From JAIBBG01 sp040381475 (GTDB lineage Bacteria > Bacteroidota > Bacteroidia > Flavobacteriales_D > Sanyastnellaceae): a stretch of 64,000 nt of DNA. The translations under genes were made by a program, and so were the position numbers. The notes below the pieces were generated by a model. The model had not been told where the DNA came from, did no database searches, and saw nothing but the letters and a program-made list of their open reading frames with translations. The stretch spans positions 1 through 64,000 of the forward strand of contig JBEIHH010000008.1 of NCBI GenBank assembly GCA_040381475.1, given 5' to 3'. Each line of letters starts with the position of its first letter. Positions within the stretch are counted from its first letter, which is position 1. Positions 26,407-37,200 of this stretch are shown piece by piece.

Positions 26407-26865
26407 ATGAAAAAAATACAACTACTAATTTCTTCTGTTGCATTTACGATCTGGCTTTCGTCATGTGTAACATCCGAGAGCGAAATGCTAATTCAGGCAC
26501 GCAGTATTCAGGACGGCACTGTTCAATCGGCAACTTCTCTCGATTCTGCTCTGAACAGCAAACTTGCAAAATTGACGGATGAACGCAATATGATGGCTCA
26601 GGATTCTACTTTGAGTGCTGACTCATTGAAAATGCAGTCATTCATATTGTTGAAGGGCAAGGTCGAAAATCTCGAGGCGTTGCAGGGAGAACTCAAAAAC
26701 TGGAAAACAGAACTCAAATTGTTGCCTACTCTACAAGAAATAGAGTCAGGAGCAGAAAATCCATTCGGCGACAAGGTCAATGATCAAGAGATATTGATGG
26801 AGATAAAGAAATCGCAGGAAAGCTTCAACACACTGAAAATGAAGGCTGAAACAGCCATGAAATGA
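26407..26865 (+). CDS. lipoprotein of unknown function, helical
   Basis: A 152-residue lipoprotein with lipobox LSSC (C20). The mature part is rich in charged and leucine residues (GKVENLEALQGELKNWKTELK, MEIKKSQESFNTLKMKAE) and is probably a long coiled coil or helical hairpin. I do not recognise a family. It lies 15 bases after yidD, and its stop overlaps the hemB start by four bases, so it is translated with hemB, although a functional link is not evident. Confidence 0.78.
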   Translation: MKKIQLLISSVAFTIWLSSCVTSESEMLIQARSIQDGTVQSATSLDSALNSKLAKLTDERNMMAQDSTLSADSLKMQSFILLKGKVENLEALQGELKNWKTELKLLPTLQEIESGAENPFGDKVNDQEILMEIKKSQESFNTLKMKAETAMK

Positions 26866-27839
26866 TGATGCTCCAGCGCCCCAGAAGAAATAGAAAATCA
26901 CCGGTGATAAGGGATATGGTCCGTGAAACAGAGGTATCTGTATCATCGCTCATTTTTCCATTATTTGTGATCGATGGCAATAAGAGGAAAATACCCATTG
27001 CATCTATGCCGGGTATTTTTAGAATGACAGAAGATGAGGTGCTGCGGGAAATTGAATCCTGTATCAAACTTGGTCTTAGATCATTTGTGCTTTTTCCGGC
27101 AGTCGAAGATGCATTGAAAGATAAAGTTGCTAGTTATGCCATGCAGGAAAACAACTTTTACCTGCGCATCATCCGTTCGGTTAAATCCCGCTTTCCTGAA
27201 GTTTGTCTTATGAGTGATGTGGCAATGGACCCTTATAGCAGCGATGGTCATGACGGTTATGTTGAAAACGGGGCTATTGTGAACGATAAAACTTTACCCA
27301 TTTTGAATCAAATGGCTGTTTTGCAAGCAGCGGCAGGAATAGATATTATCGGACCATCAGACATGATGGACGGCAGAGTTCAATCCATCCGCGGCGCCCT
27401 GGATGATGCCGGTTTTTATGATACATCCATCATGTCCTATACCGCCAAATACGCCAGTGCTTTCTATGGCCCGTTCAGAGATGCTTTGGATTCAGCTCCC
27501 AAATTCGGAGATAAAAAAACCTATCAGATGGATCCGGCCAACAAACGCGAAGCACTGATTGAAGCAGCTTTAGATGAATCTGAAGGTGCAGACTTCCTGA
27601 TGGTAAAACCGGCACTTTGTTATCTTGATATTATACAGACCATCAGTGAAAACACCGCGTTGCCCGTTGCAGCATACAATGTAAGCGGCGAATATGCCAT
27701 GCTGAAAGCCGCAGCAGAGAAAGGATGGATCAACTATGAACGAGCGATGCCCGAGATGCTTTTAAGCATTAAAAGGGCTGGTGCATCCATTATTCTCACC
27801 TACTTCGCTAAGGAATTTGCGGAAATAACATCGAAATGA
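26862..27839 (+). CDS. hemB: porphobilinogen synthase (delta-aminolevulinic acid dehydratase)
   Basis: Condenses two 5-aminolevulinates to porphobilinogen in haem synthesis. It has 325 residues. The two Schiff-base lysines are in SYTAKYASAFYGP and FLMVKPALCYLD. The region that in zinc enzymes carries three cysteines reads MDPYSSDGHDG here, without cysteine, which indicates a magnesium-type, zinc-independent active site. The start overlaps the lipoprotein stop (ATGA). A strong bidirectional terminator follows, ending the yidD-lipoprotein-hemB unit. Confidence 0.95.
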   Translation: MMMLQRPRRNRKSPVIRDMVRETEVSVSSLIFPLFVIDGNKRKIPIASMPGIFRMTEDEVLREIESCIKLGLRSFVLFPAVEDALKDKVASYAMQENNFYLRIIRSVKSRFPEVCLMSDVAMDPYSSDGHDGYVENGAIVNDKTLPILNQMAVLQAAAGIDIIGPSDMMDGRVQSIRGALDDAGFYDTSIMSYTAKYASAFYGPFRDALDSAPKFGDKKTYQMDPANKREALIEAALDESEGADFLMVKPALCYLDIIQTISENTALPVAAYNVSGEYAMLKAAAEKGWINYERAMPEMLLSIKRAGASIILTYFAKEFAEITSK

Positions 27840-27847
27840 ACTAACTC

Positions 27848-27893
27848 AAAAAAGAAAGGGCGGTAATCATGTGATTACCGCCCTTTCTTTTTT
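27848..27893. terminator. strong bidirectional terminator between hemB and the HIT gene
   Basis: A perfect hairpin of about 22 base pairs with a two-base loop; core arms 27851-27869 and 27872-27890 (GGGCGGTAATCA / TGATTACCGCCC at the tip), flanked by A-run and T-run. It serves both convergent units. Confidence 0.92.
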
Positions 27894-27944
27894 GATATCA
27901 TCAGTTTTGAATACTTTCAACTTAGTTGATGCCTTACCACTATA

Positions 27945-28334
27945 TCATGCATTTCTCACCAATTCAGCTAAGGAAGCAAACTGTTCGGAAGTCATCTTCA
28001 GTCTCTCGCCACTAAAATTAATGTCGCCCATTGTGTTCATTGGTACCAGATGCATATGTGCATGCGGAACTTCCAGACCAATTACTGCAACACCAATCCT
28101 ACGACAGGGTAACACTTTTTTCAATTTCACTGCTATCCCTTTGGCGAATAAATTGATTTCAGAGAGCAGGTCTTCTTCGAGATCGAAGAAATAGTCTACT
28201 TCAACTTTTGGAATCACCAGTGTGTGGCCTTTGGACACAGGGGTAATATCTAAAAATGCGAGGAACTTGTCGTTCTCAGCAATTTTATGACATGGTATTT
28301 CACCGGCAATGATTTTTGAAAATACGGTTGCCAT
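27945..28334 (-). CDS. HIT family nucleotide-binding protein
   Basis: A 129-residue histidine-triad protein, likely a purine nucleoside phosphoramidase or dinucleotide hydrolase. The N-terminal SKIIAGEIPCHKIAEND and GHTLVIPK are family motifs, and the catalytic triad is in HAHMHLVP. Its ATG follows the greA stop immediately (overlap of one base), so greA and this gene form an operon. The physiological substrate cannot be told from sequence. Confidence 0.92.
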   Translation of the reverse strand: MATVFSKIIAGEIPCHKIAENDKFLAFLDITPVSKGHTLVIPKVEVDYFFDLEEDLLSEINLFAKGIAVKLKKVLPCRRIGVAVIGLEVPHAHMHLVPMNTMGDINFSGERLKMTSEQFASLAELVRNA

Positions 28335-28807
28335 TAGCGGGAAATTTCCAGGATTTCGAATTGAACTTTTCCGGCGGGAATTTGCACTTCCGCAATTTCA
28401 CCAACCTTTTTGCCCAAAAGACCTTTTCCAATGGGTGAATCAACAGATATTTTCTTCTCTATAAGATTTGCTTCATTTTCGGCAACCAGCGTGTATTCCA
28501 TCACAGCCTTATTGGCCATATTCTTGATTTTCACCTTGGAAAGAATGAATACTTTGCTCGCATCCATATGTGTATTATCGATCAACCTCGCGTTGGCAAG
28601 TAAATCATCCATTTTGGCTATACGCGCCTCGAGAAGCCCCTGAGCTTCCTTGGCGGCATCATATTCAGCATTTTCAGATAGATCGCCCTTATCGCGCGCT
28701 TCTGCAATCTGCTGCGAAATTTTAGGTCGTTCAACCATTTTCAGATGATGAATCTCATCTTTCAGCTTTTTTAATCCTTCGGCTGTGTAATAGGCAATAT
28801 GTGACAT
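28334..28807 (-). CDS. greA: transcription elongation factor GreA
   Basis: Rescues backtracked RNA polymerase by stimulating transcript cleavage. It has 157 residues. The N-terminal coiled coil carries the acidic tip in GDLSENAEYDAAKEAQ, and the C-terminal FKBP-like domain has SPIGKGLLGKKVGEIAEV. The start at 28807 is the family-typical MSHIAYYTAEGLKKL. Only 27 bases separate it from the terminator of the upstream PorV-family gene, so its promoter must be very close or greA may depend partly on read-through. Confidence 0.96.
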   Translation of the reverse strand: MSHIAYYTAEGLKKLKDEIHHLKMVERPKISQQIAEARDKGDLSENAEYDAAKEAQGLLEARIAKMDDLLANARLIDNTHMDASKVFILSKVKIKNMANKAVMEYTLVAENEANLIEKKISVDSPIGKGLLGKKVGEIAEVQIPAGKVQFEILEISR

Positions 28808-28834
28808 GGCATTTAGTATGACGTTAAAACAGAC

Positions 28835-28870
28835 AAAAAGAGAAAACCCTGGTAAGGGTTTTCTCTTTTT
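28835..28870 (-). terminator. terminator of the TonB receptor / PorV-family operon
   Basis: A perfect 16-base-pair hairpin (AAAAAGAGAAAACCCT 28835-28850, loop 28851-28854, complementary arm 28855-28870). On the minus strand it ends in TTTTT and lies 27 bases after the PorV-family stop. Confidence 0.9.
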
Positions 28871-28896
28871 ATTATGACAAATTTAATTAAGAAAGA

Positions 28897-29943
28897 TCAG
28901 ATGTCAATGTGCAGTCCGATCGAATGCACTCCGGCGAAAGGATTGGTCACGCGGTATGAATAATCAAGACCGAGCAACGTTCCAGATTTTCCGGCTGGAA
29001 TTTGCACAGTAAAACCACCTGCAGGACCTGTGAACGCAGTCGTACGGTCGTCGTCTGAGGTAATTTTAGCTTCGTACTGATATCCGCCGCGCAAAATAAA
29101 GCGATTGTTAAATGCATATTCCGCTCCGAAAGCAAACTGGTCACGTGTGAAAGAATTCGACGTGAACTGAAGATTCGCAGTCAGTTTTGACTTTTCACTG
29201 AAATTGAAGTCATAAGCAAAACCAACGTTTACCATCGACGGTAATTCGAACTTTTCAGATCGCATATCCACATTCAGAGAAGTGGTATTTCCTGAACCTG
29301 TAGAAATTGTTCCATCTATCGAGAGACCATCACCGCGGTAACGCATTGGCGGCCCAACATTGCGCAATGAAATTCCGAAACGCACATTGTCCTTTTCTCC
29401 CGTAACATAGCGGATACCTGCATCAAAAGCAACACCCTGAGCCTTCACATTGTAGATTGCCTCTGTCACCAGACGGGCAGTTATACCCGCATATATACTC
29501 TGAGAGAAACCTTTGGCGTAGGACAATCCGATATTGGTGAATGTCGGCGAAAAATTACCTATACCTCCTTCAGGCAAATCGGTTTCAGTGATCATGATTT
29601 CACCGAAGCGCATGTTTGACACCGTAAGACCAAGCACACCATTTTCACCAACGCGCTGACCAAGACCAAGCGCGTTGATCTGAATACCCGTTCCAACGAG
29701 ATATTGATTATTGGAGAATGTCAGATCCGTTTTTCTGGTGAAGGCTAATCCGGCAACATTGAGCAAAGTTGCTTCTGCTCCATTTACGGACGCCATCGCT
29801 GAATTTGCCAGAGCTGAGTTCCTTGCCCACGGATTGATGAGCAACTGGCTCGCACCGGCAGATCCGGCACGGTCAGGATTTCCGGCAAATACTGATTGTG
29901 CAGCTGCCAAAGTTGCTAATACTATGATTGAGAGCTTCTTCAT
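28897..29943 (-). CDS. PorV/PorQ family outer-membrane protein
   Basis: A 348-residue outer-membrane beta-barrel of the PorV/PorQ (UPF0164) family. It has a signal peptide ending SVFAGN, then the family-typical segment GASQLLINPWARNSALANSAMASVNGAEATLLNVAGL, in which gene products of this family describe 'NPA' type substrates. Amphipathic strands alternate to the end, which closes HSIGLHIDI. PorV itself is the shuttle or lipid-attachment partner of the T9SS; this homologue lies beside a large secreted protein and a TonB receptor and could serve those. It is the last gene of the operon and lies 33 bases after the 1409-residue gene. Confidence 0.85.
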   Translation of the reverse strand: MKKLSIIVLATLAAAQSVFAGNPDRAGSAGASQLLINPWARNSALANSAMASVNGAEATLLNVAGLAFTRKTDLTFSNNQYLVGTGIQINALGLGQRVGENGVLGLTVSNMRFGEIMITETDLPEGGIGNFSPTFTNIGLSYAKGFSQSIYAGITARLVTEAIYNVKAQGVAFDAGIRYVTGEKDNVRFGISLRNVGPPMRYRGDGLSIDGTISTGSGNTTSLNVDMRSEKFELPSMVNVGFAYDFNFSEKSKLTANLQFTSNSFTRDQFAFGAEYAFNNRFILRGGYQYEAKITSDDDRTTAFTGPAGGFTVQIPAGKSGTLLGLDYSYRVTNPFAGVHSIGLHIDI

Positions 29944-29976
29944 ATCAAGCTATTGATTTCTGTGATTATTGATTTA

Positions 29977-32900
29977 TTAAAACGAGTCAAGGTCAATTGG
30001 TCGCATTACACCGAACCACTTCAAAATTTTCTCCCCGACATTCGGCACGTTTACGTGAATGATGTATGTACCGCTTGCGATCGGAATATTTTTCTGATTC
30101 TTTAAATCCCAATCAAGTGAAGTGGTTGGGTCACCCTTTTTGAACTGACGAATCATTGTTCCATTCAAATCATAAATTGTCACAGTACACTCAAATGGAA
30201 GATTTGTAATCTTCACCCGGTTATCGAGCTTGTTGGTTTCATAAGTGCTGAATGCGTAATATGGATTAGGTACAATATTGATCATATCCAGCACGCTCTC
30301 CAAAGTTTCTGTGCTTCCGGTAATCGGAGCAACACTCTTTGTTGAGAATGAATAAAGATTGTTCCAATCGTTCTGAGAAGTCTCAAATGCCTCAAGCGCC
30401 ACACCCTGGGCGCTATACTTTTTGTATTGCTTGGCAACTCTCAACCTTACCCGAGCTTCATTCGGAATTAATCCTTCCTCGATTGTGTTGAGTCCAAAAG
30501 CCAGAGAAGAACCAACCCATGTGCAGGCGCGATATGCTTTTTTCAGATCTCCTAATGAAAGACCGTTGTTTGAAAGCCTGTTAAACAGAAACGAACCTTC
30601 ATCATATCTAGGGCAAAAATCCGCTTCAACATCTTCCTGATCAGCCGGATCGAAGAATGATTCAGAACGAATATTCTTGAATACATAAATCCAATGCTGA
30701 CCACCGAATAACGCCTGTCCATCTGATCCGTAAAGACGACCACTTGGATTCCATATCATGTCATCACCGTTCTCGCCAACAAGCCATGAGTCTTCACCGA
30801 AAGCGATATTGAGTCTTTCACCTGTTCCCATATCGATGGCATAGCCAGGGAACCAACCCATACCCCAGTTACTTACTAATTCGCCTTCGGCTGCGACATA
30901 GCCATTGTCACCACTTGCGCGGCCATTTTTATCGACTGAACGCGCTTTGCGGGGACGCATCTTCTCGGGATTACCAAATGCCCCGTCGAATTGATCTTCT
31001 GCCAGTTCAGAAATAGATTGCATTTCAAGAACCACGCTGCGAGTCCACTTACTCTTATCTGAAGTGAAAACGATGTCAACGTTGTTCAGTCCCTTGATAT
31101 TACCGATGAATTCTGTTCCAATGCTTGGAGAAAGGTCTCCTGCAATGTCTTCTGATGTTGGCGCGGCAATGTTCAACCACTCACCTGTAGAAAGCTGAGC
31201 AGAATAGCCTGCAAGGCAATATGGAGACCAGGTGCCGCCGAGAACTTTCTCATATACTTCACCTGCATCTGTGAGTGGTGCACCAGTTGAACCATCACCG
31301 TAGTCGGAATAAATAGCTTCTTCTTCCGGGGTATCTTCAGCTGTTTCGACAGAACCAGCGCGAATCCAGTTCAATTCAGTGAAACCATCATTGTCAGGAA
31401 TTCCACCCAACCAAGGATTCAATGGATCTGCAAAAGCCAACTCAGCGTCCAGCAGATCAGTATAGTGACGAATCACTTCACCGTCTTCATTGAAATACTT
31501 ATACTGACCCCAACTAATTGAGAAACCGTAATCAAGTATCAAATCCTCAGAAAGGGTTTCAAATGACCGATATGAAGAATCCATTTCACCTGTGGTTTCA
31601 TTTTCGAGAACCCAGTACATGAATTCAGGTTGGTAATCCTCTTCTATATTTTCGCTTGTATCGCGCAGATATAACTTGAAATCAGCAGGCTGCACACGCA
31701 AAGGATCTACAATCTTTATACTTACAGGGCCTGCACCAGGAACATATTCTGCCTGATCGATAGTATATGGAGGTGACATCAATGCAGATTCAGTAGCAGC
31801 CGACAGTGCAAGCAGGTTGGTTCCGTTGCCGGTTCCTTCAATTCTTGTGATGGGCACTCCACTTCCGTATTCTGAGTTAATGATTGTACCACCTGCCTCA
31901 GGACTAACGTTGTGAGGAATAGCAGCAATTCGTTGCACCGCTCCTACCGCACTCTTACGTGAAGCCTTGAATACATCATCCTGACCAGTGCCAAATGCCA
32001 CATTGTACTCTTCATAGTTGTTATATCCATATGCAATTACCATGAAATAATATGTCTTGTGATTGATAAGAGCGTTCGACCCTAAAGCGAATGCATCTGT
32101 AGTTATTCTGAATGAAGTCTGGATTCCGAGGTTTTCACCTTGAACCATCAAAGATGGAGTGATGAGACCGGTGGTTTGATCACGATTATAGTTGATGATA
32201 TTGGTGACATCGTTCTGTACGTCACATTGCGCGATAAGTCTTGCTTTTGTTACTTCACTTAAATCCGCATTGCTTACTTCATCGTTGAGCAACTGATAAA
32301 CGAGGTATCCTTCAAAACGATAGCTGCGTTCTTCATCAGAATAACTATCAGGAATAGATGGGTCAAATTCAAAATATTCTTCTCGGTAGTTGTTCGAGCC
32401 CGGATTGTTATTTGAAAGCATCAGAATAATTTCACGATCCAATTCCTGTACTGCAACATCCGGAGCATCAGGACCATTCACCAATTCGAAACAATTGTCG
32501 AACAGTGATTGCGCTTTATCATCAGCAAGACGCAACAATCCTACGCTTTCATATGGATCGCCACCAATAGAACGGGCCCAAACCACACCTAGTGTAATGT
32601 TGTTGTAGTCGCCTGGTTCAAGTGTAAATGGTCCTGCAGACTGAATGAAACGACGGTCACCCAACTGGTTTCCTGCTGTCTGCTCAGTCCATGGAATTGA
32701 CGATGCAGGAGGCGGTGTGCCAAAAGTACTCCAATTAAATGGGTCTGTATCGCCGGGGAACATATACTGTGCAGGAAGTCCAGATATTACACCGGCTCCT
32801 GAAGAACCATTTCCTCCGAAAAGCATTTCCTGACCGTTCTTCCAAATACCACGCATGTAGTTGTAATAATGCTGGGGAGTATTTGGTTCACCAAAAGTCT

Positions 32901-34206
32901 GATTCTGATTGTTCAGATAATAAACGAACCGGCGCATTCCGAAACGCTCATTATCCACGATAGAATCTCCATATCCAATTCCAAGGCCTTTGTAAGGAAT
33001 TCCAAGAGAATCGATGGCTGCAAGAATATCCGTAGTGAGCGGATTCGCAAGGGAGTCAGAATCCTGATATGGTCCTTCGAAAAAGTCAACACCAACCGCC
33101 GGAGGATTAGCGCCATAACCAAGAGATCCAAGTCCTGCCTCATCAAAAGCATCACCATTGTAGCAATAACCGAGTCCACGCTGCACGTCGCAACCCACAT
33201 AGTCATCATTTGCAAAACCCATGTCAGGATCCACCCAAGAACCGAAATAAGTTTCGGTGAGAGTTTGTGAACCCTGATTGATCAGCACATAATTCAGGAA
33301 GGTCATATTGTTCACTTCATCGTTGGTAGTGAAAGCAAAAGCCTGCGCTCTTACTTCCATTCCGATGGCCTGACCTTGCGATTCGGTGTGAATATTTCCT
33401 TTATCGTTGAAGATCCAGTAATAAGTCTGGTCACCAAACAATGGAATCTGATCTTCACGACGACGCTGAGCGCAATCAATTTCGCGTTTGTAGTCATACC
33501 AAGGGTAATCACCTAATTCAGGCTCATACACACCATTGGTGTTGAAGTCTTTGAACGGAGCCAGATAGAAATCCTGACCTGCAGCTGTGTTACCATGCGC
33601 CGGATATGACAAAAAATAACTTGGCATGGTGTAACCGTCGGGAAATACTTCAGCTATTGCTTCGGGAGATGCGCCACTTACAACAAGTTCCCAATAGGTA
33701 TTGTGACGAATTGCATCCTCCTTCAGCGAAACACTGAATTTATCATATTGAATACAAGTTTCAGCAGTAACCTCAGCTGTTCCATCATTGGTTAGCGGGC
33801 CTGTCCAATAATCATTTCCATCAGCGCGGAATTTAACCGCTGCAAGCTTCAGGGTTTGGTCGAGAGACCTTCCACCCATCCAGAGTCCTCCTGCATAAAT
33901 CGCTGAAACGCCACCACCCTTCGGTACTTCATAAGCGGCAGTTCCATCTGCACGATTCTGCCACATGTTTCCACCGGTTTCGATAGTTGCCCTCACGTTA
34001 TTCCACTCAAGATCCAGCAGTGCGGTTGCCGGTGCACAAGATGCAGCGCGAACCTCTTCATCCTGCGCATTGCCGCCATTATTGGTAGCAATGCCCGGAC
34101 CGGAACCCTGCGAACCGCCAACGTATTTATACGCCGATGCGGTAATTGACATAAAAAGTGCAAGTGCGAATGTGCTTACTTTCTGAACTATATTCATATT
34201 CACCAT
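29977..34206 (-). CDS. large exported protein (1409 aa) with C-terminal T9SS-like sorting region
   Basis: A 1409-residue exported protein (an alternative ATG three codons in, at 34197, is equally possible). The signal peptide ends near SITASA. The N-terminal region (TALLDLEWNNVRATIETGGN, AIYAGGLWMGG) is typical of a Bacteroidota family found beside TonB receptors; no catalytic motif is visible. It contains many acidic and aromatic residues. The C-terminal ~110 residues (INIVPNPYYAFSTYE, VTIYDLNGTMIRQF, IPIASGTYIIHVNVP) match a type A sorting domain or FlgD-like fold, but the chain continues with KWFGVMRPIDLDSF beyond the usual end. The gene is between the receptor and the PorV-family gene, 30 and 33 bases away, so the three are one operon. 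Confidence 0.85.
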   Translation of the reverse strand: MVNMNIVQKVSTFALALFMSITASAYKYVGGSQGSGPGIATNNGGNAQDEEVRAASCAPATALLDLEWNNVRATIETGGNMWQNRADGTAAYEVPKGGGVSAIYAGGLWMGGRSLDQTLKLAAVKFRADGNDYWTGPLTNDGTAEVTAETCIQYDKFSVSLKEDAIRHNTYWELVVSGASPEAIAEVFPDGYTMPSYFLSYPAHGNTAAGQDFYLAPFKDFNTNGVYEPELGDYPWYDYKREIDCAQRRREDQIPLFGDQTYYWIFNDKGNIHTESQGQAIGMEVRAQAFAFTTNDEVNNMTFLNYVLINQGSQTLTETYFGSWVDPDMGFANDDYVGCDVQRGLGYCYNGDAFDEAGLGSLGYGANPPAVGVDFFEGPYQDSDSLANPLTTDILAAIDSLGIPYKGLGIGYGDSIVDNERFGMRRFVYYLNNQNQTFGEPNTPQHYYNYMRGIWKNGQEMLFGGNGSSGAGVISGLPAQYMFPGDTDPFNWSTFGTPPPASSIPWTEQTAGNQLGDRRFIQSAGPFTLEPGDYNNITLGVVWARSIGGDPYESVGLLRLADDKAQSLFDNCFELVNGPDAPDVAVQELDREIILMLSNNNPGSNNYREEYFEFDPSIPDSYSDEERSYRFEGYLVYQLLNDEVSNADLSEVTKARLIAQCDVQNDVTNIINYNRDQTTGLITPSLMVQGENLGIQTSFRITTDAFALGSNALINHKTYYFMVIAYGYNNYEEYNVAFGTGQDDVFKASRKSAVGAVQRIAAIPHNVSPEAGGTIINSEYGSGVPITRIEGTGNGTNLLALSAATESALMSPPYTIDQAEYVPGAGPVSIKIVDPLRVQPADFKLYLRDTSENIEEDYQPEFMYWVLENETTGEMDSSYRSFETLSEDLILDYGFSISWGQYKYFNEDGEVIRHYTDLLDAELAFADPLNPWLGGIPDNDGFTELNWIRAGSVETAEDTPEEEAIYSDYGDGSTGAPLTDAGEVYEKVLGGTWSPYCLAGYSAQLSTGEWLNIAAPTSEDIAGDLSPSIGTEFIGNIKGLNNVDIVFTSDKSKWTRSVVLEMQSISELAEDQFDGAFGNPEKMRPRKARSVDKNGRASGDNGYVAAEGELVSNWGMGWFPGYAIDMGTGERLNIAFGEDSWLVGENGDDMIWNPSGRLYGSDGQALFGGQHWIYVFKNIRSESFFDPADQEDVEADFCPRYDEGSFLFNRLSNNGLSLGDLKKAYRACTWVGSSLAFGLNTIEEGLIPNEARVRLRVAKQYKKYSAQGVALEAFETSQNDWNNLYSFSTKSVAPITGSTETLESVLDMINIVPNPYYAFSTYETNKLDNRVKITNLPFECTVTIYDLNGTMIRQFKKGDPTTSLDWDLKNQKNIPIASGTYIIHVNVPNVGEKILKWFGVMRPIDLDSF

Positions 34207-34236
34207 TTGTTGAATTCTATTCTTGAAATTTAATCT

Positions 34237-37200
34237 TTAAAAATCCAGTCTTACACCAAGACGTATCTGACGAGGCTGCCCGAGACGATTTGGATCATTC
34301 ACGAACATGCTGTAGTAATTGCGGAAACTATCCGGATCATTCTGTTGTTCAATAATCTGTTGAGCCTGAGCTGATGCCAGATAACCATCATCCTCCGCAA
34401 TACCAGTGAAGCGGTGCACAGCGCGGATATTTTTCGTGTTCAAAAGGTTGGTTACCCAGAGATATACGTTCAGACTTGCAGTCTTTTTCTTTTCTCCATC
34501 CTTGCCAAACTGCAGGTTGAAATTGCGGTCAGCATTGAAGTCAACTGTAAACTGCCATGGAAGACGAGCTCCGTTGATTGTTCCTTCGGTGCTTGGTGTA
34601 ATCTCTCCGGTTACAGGAGTGGCAAACTGCTGAGGTGTGTATGGAGTACCTGAACCCAGATTAGCAATAAAGTTAAATCCGGTGTTACCGAATACTTCGA
34701 ATTCTCCGATGCGTGGACCATTGTAATCAGACCCTCCGCCAAAACGATAATCAGTTGTCAAAATGATTCTGTGACGCTGATCATAGTTGAATGGATTGAT
34801 GCTGCGTAAGTTTGGAATACCGGCGTTGATAAGTGCTGCCTGAGATTGGGTAGTTGAACCTGTTCCATCGGCAAACTGCAATGTGTAGGAAGCGTTCATC
34901 CTTACGTTACCCGTGCGGCGGAGATCGTAAGTAATAGTCAATCCCTTTACAGTTCCAAAGTCGATGTTGTCGAATGCGCGGTAGGCAGTAGGATATGCAC
35001 CCTGGAACTTCCTGATTTGAATCATGTTTCTCAATTCGCGGTAGAAAGCTTCAATTTTCAAAGATGAAGTTTTCGAAAGTACCTGCTGGAATCCAAGTGC
35101 ATAGTCCACCGTTCTTTCAGGCTTCAAGGCCGGATTGTTGATCAACGGATTGTTTTGGAATCTCATATTCAGATAATCCGTTGGGTCGAAGCGTGAACGC
35201 TCAACAGGACGCTGGGTCAATACATCATAGTGAGCGAAGAATGTTGCCTCATCAGAAATCGGGAACGAAAATGCGATACGCGGCATAATGTTCACAGCCG
35301 GCTTGTAATCTTCGAAAGCACCAGAAGTCAAAGGAGCATCTTTGTTTACTTTCAAATATGGTTTTGGATTGCTTGAACCACCAATTACTGATGGGTCGGC
35401 TACCAACTGACCTATTGCATTGTACCAGTCGTTGCCATCGCGATATCCCAAGATGCTTGTTGGATTGTTCAAGTCATCCACGTACACAACATAGTCATCT
35501 CCGATGTTGGAAGGATGAGCTCCTAATGTGCTCACTTCTCCGGCAGTAAACGCCTCACTTACAACAAATGCATCCTTCAGTACCGGCTGATTGGCATCAT
35601 AACGGTCAATACGCACACCGAGGTTGAAAATCAGGTCATCGAACGCGAATTTATCCATGATATAACCTGAGGTATAAATTGGTTCGAACGCACCGATCGG
35701 ACGAGAGAAATAGCTTCTTCCACCTACCTGATATGTTTGTGAGAAGAAATCCTCAATAGTGGGCTTGCGGCCGGTGAGTTTGTTTCCATGGTGATCGTAT
35801 CCGTAATACGATACATACTGATTGCCCTGATTTAACAATTCATCAGGATTGAACATATCAATACTCAAGAATTCCGGATCCAGATTGTCTACGTTCAGGT
35901 AATCCCCGCCGCGTGGATCGAGTCCGAGCGCTTCACGAAGATTGTAATCAAATTCGGCCTGATTGGTTTCACCGACAGCAGTATTGTAATAAACGTAATA
36001 ATATCCATCGCGGTAAACTATGGTAGAATCATAACCTACACCTTGATTGTCGATCTTTTCAATGTGTGAATTCGCAGTCAGACGTGCCAGTGTCCAGAGA
36101 CCAACCGGTGCGACTGAATAACCTGCATCGCGGCGCTGCTCAAATTCGAATCCAAGCTGAATAGCGTGGTCACCAATGTCGGCAGAACCGGATCCACTAA
36201 CGCGGAACTGGCCTGTCGTTCCCACAGAATAGTTGTTGCTCTGTGTTCCGATGTAGCTCCACAAACCATAAGTACCAATTGGACTATCACCATTGCGAAG
36301 ACCATTTGCAGCCGTGATATTGTTCAAAGTTGAAGAAGGGCTTGCACCCAAAGCATTGATGATACCCTGCTGATCCAAGAATATCTGATTGCGGTCGCGG
36401 ATTAAATTGCCATTGGCATCAGTCAATAATGCCTGAGCTAACCCAAATGTCGGAAACTGCTCAGCACCGACAAAATACTGACTGGTAATTGAAGCCAAAT
36501 CAGGATTGTAATCAGAAGGTGTGTAAAGGATATTCATATCCTGAAAACCTGTTTGCTGAAACCATGAGTTGTACAGCGGATTTACCTGATAGGTATTCCC
36601 CTGCAAAATATCAAAGTAACCCACGTGACCATATTTGAATAATTGATCACCATGAGTATCATCCTCACTTCTACCTGTTGTGCGGGTGTAATCGACCATT
36701 ACACTGTAGAAGATATTGCGGAGATTTGATGACTTGGATTCTTCGCCATCTGCATTCTTGAAACGCTGGCTGAATTTCACATAAGCCCTCCAATCCAGAT
36801 TGGTGTTCAACTGGTTGTTTTCCCAATTCATCAATGAATTACCTCTGGCCCCGTCATAACCGCGATTGAAAGCTGCTGTTCCGCCAAGGGTCAAAGTCAT
36901 GTTCTCAGTCGTGTTCACGTCAATCTTGGCAACGAGATTGGCTGAACGATTTCTAACATTCATCCTTGTTGGAGTCGTTTCAAAATCGGCGGGTGTAAAG
37001 AAGTCAGCATTGTAAAGCACACCTGTAACATTTCCGGCTTCATCCAGATTTGGTCTGATTGGATTGGCCAGCAAACTTTGGCGCGAAGCTTCTTTCATGC
37101 GAACAACTCCGCCAAACTGAGCATCACCGTCTACGATATCCGTATAGTTACCTGAAACAAAGAATCCGAGAAGTGGGCGCGTTTTTTCGCCACTTTCATT

